A stretch of 6,769 nucleotides of DNA from an uncultured Eubacteriales bacterium (GTDB lineage: Bacteria; Bacillota; Clostridia; Oscillospirales; Acutalibacteraceae), in contig CAKVDR010000027.1 in assembly GCA_934726435.1 (NCBI GenBank), positions 1 to 6,769 on the forward strand, in the 5' to 3' direction. Position numbers and translations under genes: made by a program. The notes under the pieces are model-generated. The model had not been told where the DNA came from, searched no databases, and was given only the letters and a program-made list of their open reading frames with translations. Of the stretch, positions 1 through 3,975 are shown in pieces; positions within the stretch are counted from its first letter, which is position 1; each line of letters begins with the position of its first letter.

Positions 1-1
1 C

Positions 2-223
2 GATAAAAGCAGCCAAGGAATGGCGAACCCTGAAGCTTACAAAGCCGTGGAAGACATCAACAACGCACTCAAATTGCCAAGTGATTTAATGGAGAAAATA
101 GATAAAACGAGTTACTCAGACGGCAGGCAGACCGAAACTTTTGAAGATTTAGGCATTGAAGTTTCGTGGATATATTACCCCGACAAAGGCCTTGAAGTAA
201 CTTACAAAAAAATGAGCACCTAA
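2..223 (+). CDS. Hypothetical protein, C-terminal part (5' end probably outside the window)
   Basis: I do not recognise this protein. The reading frame is open from base 2 to the TAA at 221-223, giving about 73 codons. An ATG at base 20 could start a 67-residue protein. It has no usable ribosome binding site, because the only purine-rich stretch (AAGGA) touches the ATG with no spacer, so I take this as the C-terminal end of a longer gene. The visible part begins with charged, probably helical sequence (AYKAVEDINNALKLPSDLMEKI). It ends in alternating hydrophobic/polar sequence that looks like two beta strands (GIEVSWIYYP, GLEVTYKK). There is no signal peptide, transmembrane segment or cysteine. 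The gene faces recR tail to tail with two bases between the stop codons. That the frame is coding is an inference from its clean end at a terminator and its balanced composition; no function is proposed. Confidence 0.55.
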   Translation, partial: DKSSQGMANPEAYKAVEDINNALKLPSDLMEKIDKTSYSDGRQTETFEDLGIEVSWIYYPDKGLEVTYKKMST

Positions 224-237
224 AATTAGGTGCTTTT
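206..237. terminator. Bidirectional intrinsic terminator shared by the left gene and recR
   Basis: GCACCTAA (216-223) pairs with TTAGGTGC (226-233), a perfect 8-bp inverted repeat. In RNA this most likely folds as a 7-bp stem with a 4-base loop. On the plus strand it is followed by TTTT (234-237). On the minus strand it is followed, after three bases, by seven T (complement of A206-A212). It therefore suits both converging transcripts, with the better U-tract on the recR side. Both stop codons lie within the inverted repeat: TAA at 221-223 for the plus-strand gene and TAA at 228-226 for recR. Confidence 0.8.
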
Positions 238-840
238 AGTTATTTCGTTTCTTCCGGCAATTGCTCTTGAAAGTGTCACTTCGTCGGCATATTCAAGCGT
301 TGCTCCGATTGGTATTCCATAAGCAAGCCTCGTTATTTTAACTCCTGAATTTGCAAGAAGCTTTGAAATATACATTGAAGTTGCTTCGCCTTCAACCGTT
401 GGATTCGTTGCCATTATGATTTCTTTGATTTTTCCTTCGCGCACTCTTTTTATGAGTTCAAGGATTTTGATTTCATCAGGCCCAACTGCATTAAGCGGTG
501 AAATAACCCCGTGAAGGACATGATAAAGTCCGTCGAATTCACCAGTTCTTTCTATTGCTTCGATATCTCTTGAGTCTTCCACAACGCAAACTATTGATTC
601 ATCCCTCGCGGAATTAGAGCATATTTCGCAGACGTCTTTATCGGTGAAACTGCAGCAAATTTTGCAATATTTAACCTTTGATTGAGCCTCTAAGATAGCT
701 TCGGCAAAGTCTTTTGCATCTTCTTTAGGCATACCCAGAACGTGATAAGCAAGCCTTCTTGCGGATTTTTTTCCAATTCCGGGCAAACGCTCAAAATGCT
801 CGATTAATTTGATTAAATAAATACTGTTATATTTCCACAT
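226..840 (-). CDS. recR: Recombination mediator protein RecR
   Basis: RecR acts in the cytoplasm with RecO and RecF to load RecA onto SSB-coated single-stranded gaps. The 204 residues match the family's usual length of about 200. In order, there is an N-terminal helix-hairpin-helix (about residues 10-35, LPGIGKKSARRLAYH), a zinc finger with C59-x2-C62 and C71-x2-C74, and a Toprim domain. The Toprim domain has the acidic VVEDSRD stretch (86-92), the LHGVISPLNAVGP loop (109-121) and ATNPTVEGEATSMYI (144-158). The C-terminus has the typical GIPIGATLEYADEVTLSRAI block. The ATG at 840 is chosen because MxxY...LI matches the family N-terminus. No Shine-Dalgarno is visible before it, and it lies five bases after the ebfC stop, so translation is probably coupled to ebfC. 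It is the last gene of the dnaX-ebfC-recR cluster. All expected motifs are present and nothing suggests decay. Confidence 0.97.
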   Translation of the reverse strand: MWKYNSIYLIKLIEHFERLPGIGKKSARRLAYHVLGMPKEDAKDFAEAILEAQSKVKYCKICCSFTDKDVCEICSNSARDESIVCVVEDSRDIEAIERTGEFDGLYHVLHGVISPLNAVGPDEIKILELIKRVREGKIKEIIMATNPTVEGEATSMYISKLLANSGVKITRLAYGIPIGATLEYADEVTLSRAIAGRNEITKST

Positions 841-845
841 ATTGC

Positions 846-1184
846 TTAAAACATATTTGGCAAGTTCATTTTGCCCGAAATATTTTCAAAGGCACTGTCT
901 TTTTCGGCAGTTGCTTTTTTTATTGCTTCGTTTGCAGCAGCCATTATCATGTCAGCAAGCATTTCTGAGTCTTCAGGGTCAATAACTTCAGGTTTAATTT
1001 CAATATTCGTGATTTCAAGCTTGCCGCTCACAGTAACTTTAACGGCTTCTCCGCCCGAAGTTGCGCTGTAGCTTTTTCCTTCAAGTTCTTTCGTTGTTTT
1101 TTCCATTTCTTCTTGAGCTTTTTGAGCTCTCGCCATTAATTCTTGCATGTTTGGTGCGCTTTGCTTTGGTAATCTTACTTTCAT
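846..1184 (-). CDS. ebfC: YbaB/EbfC family nucleoid-associated DNA-binding protein
   Basis: This is a small (112 aa) cytoplasmic protein of the YbaB/EbfC family. Family members form dimers shaped like tweezers, bind DNA and are counted among nucleoid-associated proteins. The long N-terminal helix (MQELMARAQKAQEEMEKTTKEL, about 13-34) corresponds to the family's MMKQAQKMQ...EEL helix. It is followed by the beta core (GGEAVKVTVSGKLEITNIEIKPEVI), the conserved acidic EDSEMLADMIMAAANEAIKKA helix (71-91) and the glycine/proline-rich tail. Its ATG overlaps the dnaX TGA stop (ATGA, 1184-1181), and an AGGAGG sits ten bases upstream inside dnaX. Placement between dnaX and recR is the classic conserved order and supports the call independently. 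The exact cellular role is not settled for the family; a link to replication or recombination is inferred from this context. Confidence 0.95.
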   Translation of the reverse strand: MKVRLPKQSAPNMQELMARAQKAQEEMEKTTKELEGKSYSATSGGEAVKVTVSGKLEITNIEIKPEVIDPEDSEMLADMIMAAANEAIKKATAEKDSAFENISGKMNLPNMF

Positions 1185-2605
1185 TTTTCTGTTTCCTCCT
1201 GATTTATTACTACATCTATATTACTCGTTTTTGCGCTGTTAATCAAGTCGTCAAGCGCACTTGGTTTTTCCTCGGTTTTTTTCTTGTTGTATGGCCCTAT
1301 GCTGTAAGCCTTGCCGAGAACTTTACTTATAATGTTTTTCAGGCTGGCTCTTAATTCTGCTTTTTTAAGGAACTCAAAAGCCATTGAATTTTCAGATTCT
1401 ATTAAGATATAATTACCGCTTTTGTGTGCTTTGGAGTCCTTTAGCGCGATGTAAAGCGCTTTTAGGGAAGAATCTTTCTTCATTTCACTCAAAACTGCCT
1501 GCCAGTAGTTCTCGTCGATTGTTTGCGTGGGTTTAGTTTCAGGAGCTTTTTCGCCCGAGAATCTGAGGCAAAGCTTTACGGCAGCCATTTCCATTTCGAG
1601 TTTTTTATCTGCCGAAGTGCTCATGTTTTTTCTTGCATTTTTTAAAACTTCAAGCGAGTAAATAACATCATCCAAGCTTATTTTATCAAAACTTTCTTCT
1701 TTTGGCGAAGTACCCGAAACTTTTGAAATCATTAAATCTCTGAAATGTGAAATCATTTCTTCGCAAAGCTTGGCCATATTTCCTGACTGCCTATAAATTT
1801 CGTCTATTTTTTCAAGCGCGGCAGGGCAGTTATGCGAAATCATAAAAGAAATTAAATCCGAAACTGCGCTCAAATCCGCTATTCCGAGCATGTTTCTCAC
1901 GGATTTTTCGTAAATAATTTTTTCGCAAGAACCTCGGAACTGGTCAAGAATTGAAAGAGCATCTCTCATTGCGCCGTCAGCTGCAAGGGCAATGGCCGAA
2001 ACGGCTTTGTCCTCAATTTCAATGTGTTCTTCGTGGCAAATGTATTTTATTCTTTTTTCGATTGCTTCCTGCGAAAGCCTGTAAAATCTGAATTTCTGGC
2101 ACCGCGAAATTATGGTTAAAGGAAGCTTTTGAAGCTCAGTAGTAGCTAAAATGAAAACGACGTGTTTGGGCGGCTCTTCGAGCGTTTTTAAAAATGCATT
2201 AAATGCGCCGGGGGAAAGCATGTGCACTTCGTCAACGATGTAAACTCTGTATTTACATTTGCTCGGCGTGAAAACAATTTCTTCGCGCATATCTCTTATG
2301 TTCTCTACGCCGTTGTTACTTGCAGCGTCAATTTCAGCAACATCAAGGCAAGTTTCGTTTTCAATGCTTTGGCAGCTTTCGCATTTCCCGCATGGGCTGC
2401 CGTCGATCGGGTTTTCGCAGTTAATAGCCTTTGCAAGAATTTTCGCGCAAGATGTTTTTCCCGTGCCCCTTGAACCCGTGAAAAGGTAAGCATGAGAAAT
2501 TCTTTTTGAAGCAACTTCATTTTTTAAAATTTTAGTCACATGGTCCTGACCGATAACATCTTCAAAGGTTTTCGGCCTCCATTTGCGGTAAAGAGTCTTA
2601 TACAA
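1181..2605 (-). CDS. dnaX: DNA polymerase III subunit gamma/tau (clamp loader ATPase)
   Basis: DnaX is the motor subunit of the clamp loader that places the beta sliding clamp on primed DNA. The 474 residues begin with the family signature YRKWRPKTFEDVIGQ. Next come Walker A (GSRGTGKT, 44-51), a four-cysteine zinc module (C63, C72, C75, C78), Walker B DEVH (125-128), the SRC arginine-finger motif (167-169) and sensor 2 GAMRD (211-215). A clamp-loader collar follows (about 230-350) and then a divergent C-terminal region. The protein is compact: longer than E. coli gamma (431) but much shorter than tau (643). The start is TTG at 2605: the frame is closed by TGA two codons upstream, no ATG lies in frame, and GAGG stands nine bases before it. 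The gene starts about 28 bases after the U-run ending the SRP RNA, with no obvious promoter of its own, so read-through is plausible. Its TGA overlaps the ebfC ATG. Confidence 0.97.
   Translation of the reverse strand: MYKTLYRKWRPKTFEDVIGQDHVTKILKNEVASKRISHAYLFTGSRGTGKTSCAKILAKAINCENPIDGSPCGKCESCQSIENETCLDVAEIDAASNNGVENIRDMREEIVFTPSKCKYRVYIVDEVHMLSPGAFNAFLKTLEEPPKHVVFILATTELQKLPLTIISRCQKFRFYRLSQEAIEKRIKYICHEEHIEIEDKAVSAIALAADGAMRDALSILDQFRGSCEKIIYEKSVRNMLGIADLSAVSDLISFMISHNCPAALEKIDEIYRQSGNMAKLCEEMISHFRDLMISKVSGTSPKEESFDKISLDDVIYSLEVLKNARKNMSTSADKKLEMEMAAVKLCLRFSGEKAPETKPTQTIDENYWQAVLSEMKKDSSLKALYIALKDSKAHKSGNYILIESENSMAFEFLKKAELRASLKNIISKVLGKAYSIGPYNKKKTEEKPSALDDLINSAKTSNIDVVINQEETEK
1195..1200 (-). 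promoter_or_regulatory. Ribosome binding site of ebfC inside the dnaX 3' end
   Basis: The minus strand reads AGGAGG at 1200-1195, ten bases before the ebfC ATG at 1184. It fixes the ebfC start and lies within the last codons of dnaX, so ebfC can be translated both by coupling and by its own initiation. Confidence 0.75.
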
Positions 2606-2614
2606 TTTTCATAA

Positions 2615-2618
2615 CCTC
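2615..2618 (-). promoter_or_regulatory. Ribosome binding site supporting the dnaX TTG start
   Basis: The minus strand reads GAGG at 2618-2615, then nine bases (TTATGAAAA), then the TTG at 2605. An ATG at 2612 lies inside the spacer only two bases from the GAGG and in another frame. It opens a four-residue frame (M K I V, stop) that overlaps the TTG. The spacing favours TTG for dnaX. Confidence 0.6.
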
Positions 2619-2632
2619 GCTAAAATCAGAAT

Positions 2633-2648
2633 AAAAAATCATGTAATC
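2633..2648 (-). terminator. 3' end of the SRP RNA: closing helix followed by a U-run
   Basis: The 3' strand of the outer SRP helix (GATTACA, 2648-2642) is followed after three bases by six T (2638-2633) on the minus strand. The long RNA rod plus U-run could end transcription, leaving dnaX to read-through. The rod is much longer than a normal terminator hairpin, so efficiency cannot be judged. Confidence 0.45.
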
Positions 2649-2782
2649 TAACATGCAGTAGAGAGAATTAACCATATCGCACGGAACATATTGCTTAATG
2701 CTGCTCGGTTCCCCGCCTGACATGGTTCACAATCATCCGTCGCATGGCACCCACCCCAACTGCATGTTGGATTACACGCCCC
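2636..2782 (-). ncRNA. ffs: Bacterial small signal recognition particle RNA (4.5S-type)
   Basis: The RNA pairs with Ffh and FtsY to target membrane proteins during translation. The conserved Ffh-binding domain is plain on the minus strand: GTCAGG (2721-2716), a CGG/CCG stem capped by the GGAA tetraloop (2712-2709), then AGCAGC (2705-2700). The two ends form a long helix: 2776-2759 pairs with 2659-2642 in 17 base pairs interrupted by one C/A mismatch. Shorter helices such as CCAT/ATGG, CGGA/TCCG and ATTG/CAAT continue the rod towards the tip. At about 145 nt it is somewhat longer than E. coli 4.5S (114 nt), but the sequence shows no Alu-domain helices like those of Bacillus 6S-type scRNA. The 5' end is placed at G2782, six bases after a TATAAT. 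The 3' end lies in or just before a T-run (2638-2633). Location directly upstream of dnaX is common in Gram-positive genomes. Confidence 0.92.
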
Positions 2783-2811
2783 TTGATAATTATATTAGGT
2801 AGTTATAATAT
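2783..2811 (+). promoter_or_regulatory. Possible promoter of the nuclease/ATPase operon, overlapping the SRP RNA promoter
   Basis: TTGATA at 2783-2788 could be a -35 box, with TATAAT at 2804-2809 (15-bp spacing) or TAATAT at 2806-2811 (17-bp spacing) as the -10. The region is very AT-rich, so chance matches are likely. It lies divergently over the SRP RNA -10 box (2789-2794). The 5' leader to the TTG at 2872 would be about 50-55 bases and holds no obvious riboswitch or hairpin. Confidence 0.35.
2789..2794 (-). promoter_or_regulatory. -10 box of the SRP RNA promoter
   Basis: The minus strand carries a consensus TATAAT at 2794-2789, followed by six bases (TATCAA) and the run GGGG, whose first G (2782) is a natural transcription start. 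The matching -35 region is poor: the hexamer 17 bases upstream is not recognisable, and a TTGAAT further upstream fits a different, weaker -10. The -10 is well supported and the -35 is not. Confidence 0.55.
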
Positions 2812-2859
2812 TATTATATAAAGTTTATTCAAAAAATGCAATACTTAATTTTATTTTTT

Positions 2860-2866
2860 AAGGAGG
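2860..2866 (+). promoter_or_regulatory. Ribosome binding site that sets the start of the nuclease gene at TTG 2872
   Basis: AAGGAGG at 2860-2866 is a full anti-16S match five bases before TTG 2872. The in-frame ATG at 2836 has no Shine-Dalgarno, and starting there would translate the site itself as Lys-Glu-Glu. The TTG start also gives the family-type N-terminus KVKIAHCADLHL. Confidence 0.8.
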
Positions 2867-2871
2867 AAACT

Positions 2872-3975
2872 TTGAAAGTTAAAATTGCTCACTGTGCCGA
2901 TTTGCATTTGGAATCGAAATCAGAGACGAAAAATTATGAAATTAAAGAAACTTTTTTAAATATGCTGGGAATTTGCAAAAGCGAAAACGTTGATTTTTTG
3001 TTTATTTCAGGCGATTTTTTTGATGACACAAATGTAAGCGAAAAAGCTATCATATGGGTTAAAAATGAGCTTGAAAACTTCGGATTAAAAACGATTATAT
3101 CGCCGGGGAATCACGACCCTTTCACGAATGATTCACCGTATAATAAAGGCGTTTGGCCCAAAAATGTTTATATTTTTAAAGAAAATAAATTAACTCGCTT
3201 TGACTTCCCGGAGCTTAAAACGAAAATTTTTGGTGCGGCTTTCACGAGTATTTATCAAAAAAAGACGATTTTTAATCTGAAAGAAAATTTAGATGACGAT
3301 TTTTTAAATCTTTGTGTTATGCATGGAACTGTTACTAAGTCTAGCGATGAATTTTACAACCCTATTAGCCCTTCGAAAATTGAAAAAAGTGGGTTTGACT
3401 ATGTGGCTTTGGGGCATATCCACAAACGAAGCAAGATTTTAAAGCTTGGGGAAACTCTTTGTGCATATTCCGGCTCGATTTGCCCGAAAGGCTTTTCAGA
3501 AATAGGTGCGAAAGGAATCTACATAGGCGAAATTTCAAAAAATGAATGTAATTTTAAATTCAAAAAAGTTTGTAAGCATTCTTATGAAAAATTCACGCTA
3601 GATATTTCAGGTGTTAGTAATATCCCAGATTTTATTTTAGAAAGTATAAAGTCAAATTTCGGCGAGGGCTTTGAGAATAATTCCTACGAAATAACCTTAA
3701 CAGGTGAAATCGAGGAAGAATTTAATCTTGATATTGATGCAATAAAACTTTTTTTGAGCAGGCATCTTCATTTTGTGAGCATTAAAGACAAAACCGAAAC
3801 GAAAATTGATTTTACCAAACTAAACCTCAGGAATGATTTTAAAAGTCTTTTTATAAAAGAAGCTTTGAAACAAATTGATGGAGCTAAAACAAAAGAAGAA
3901 AAAGAAATCGCCAAAACCGCATTGAAACTGGGCTTGAAGGCTTTCACGGAGGATGTGACTTACAATGATAATTAA
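2872..3975 (+). CDS. SbcD/YhaO-family metallophosphoesterase (putative DNA repair exonuclease subunit)
   Basis: The protein is a calcineurin-like metallophosphoesterase with two metal ions, in the family of the Mre11/SbcD nucleases. Counted from TTG 2872 it has 367 residues. Metal-binding motifs appear in order: ADLH (D10, H12), ISGDFFDD (D48), SPGNHDP (N80, H81), VMHG (H151) and LGHIH (H182, H184), so the active site looks complete. A less conserved C-terminal part (about 215-367) follows, rich in beta-strand sequence and ending in a helical charged tail; in this family that region caps the nuclease and contacts the ATPase partner. The next gene, an SMC-like ATPase, overlaps it by 11 bases, as expected for a nuclease-ATPase complex. 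The partner is of YhaN rather than canonical SbcC type, so B. subtilis YhaO is the better comparison, although SbcD is not excluded. Activity on DNA is inferred from family and context. Confidence 0.9.
   Translation: MKVKIAHCADLHLESKSETKNYEIKETFLNMLGICKSENVDFLFISGDFFDDTNVSEKAIIWVKNELENFGLKTIISPGNHDPFTNDSPYNKGVWPKNVYIFKENKLTRFDFPELKTKIFGAAFTSIYQKKTIFNLKENLDDDFLNLCVMHGTVTKSSDEFYNPISPSKIEKSGFDYVALGHIHKRSKILKLGETLCAYSGSICPKGFSEIGAKGIYIGEISKNECNFKFKKVCKHSYEKFTLDISGVSNIPDFILESIKSNFGEGFENNSYEITLTGEIEEEFNLDIDAIKLFLSRHLHFVSIKDKTETKIDFTKLNLRNDFKSLFIKEALKQIDGAKTKEEKEIAKTALKLGLKAFTEDVTYNDN
3948..3952 (+). promoter_or_regulatory. Ribosome binding site of the SMC-like ATPase gene
   Basis: GGAGG at 3948-3952 lies 12 bases before ATG 3965, inside the end of the nuclease gene. 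The spacing is long. The closer ATG at 3953 is in frame but is followed directly by TGA, so 3965 is the only usable start. The wide spacing together with the 11-base overlap suggests translation coupled to the nuclease gene. Confidence 0.55.

Noticed and set aside
1276..1283. Run of seven A in the dnaX message (codons 442-444), considered as a programmed frameshift or slippage site producing a gamma-like short form.
   Set aside because: The run is not in the A-AAA-AAG register of E. coli and is shorter than the A9 run of Thermus. Either shifted frame would stop within about ten codons and remove only about 20 residues, so no separate gamma product is implied.
871..1354. Plus-strand frames opposite ebfC and the end of dnaX that look like hydrophobic membrane proteins.
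   Set aside because: Their hydrophobicity comes from antisense reading of charged helices. They lack ribosome sites and overlap two certain genes.
2783..2871. The leader upstream of the nuclease gene, examined for a riboswitch or attenuator.
   Set aside because: It is short and very AT-rich, with no stable hairpin or conserved aptamer motif that I can see.
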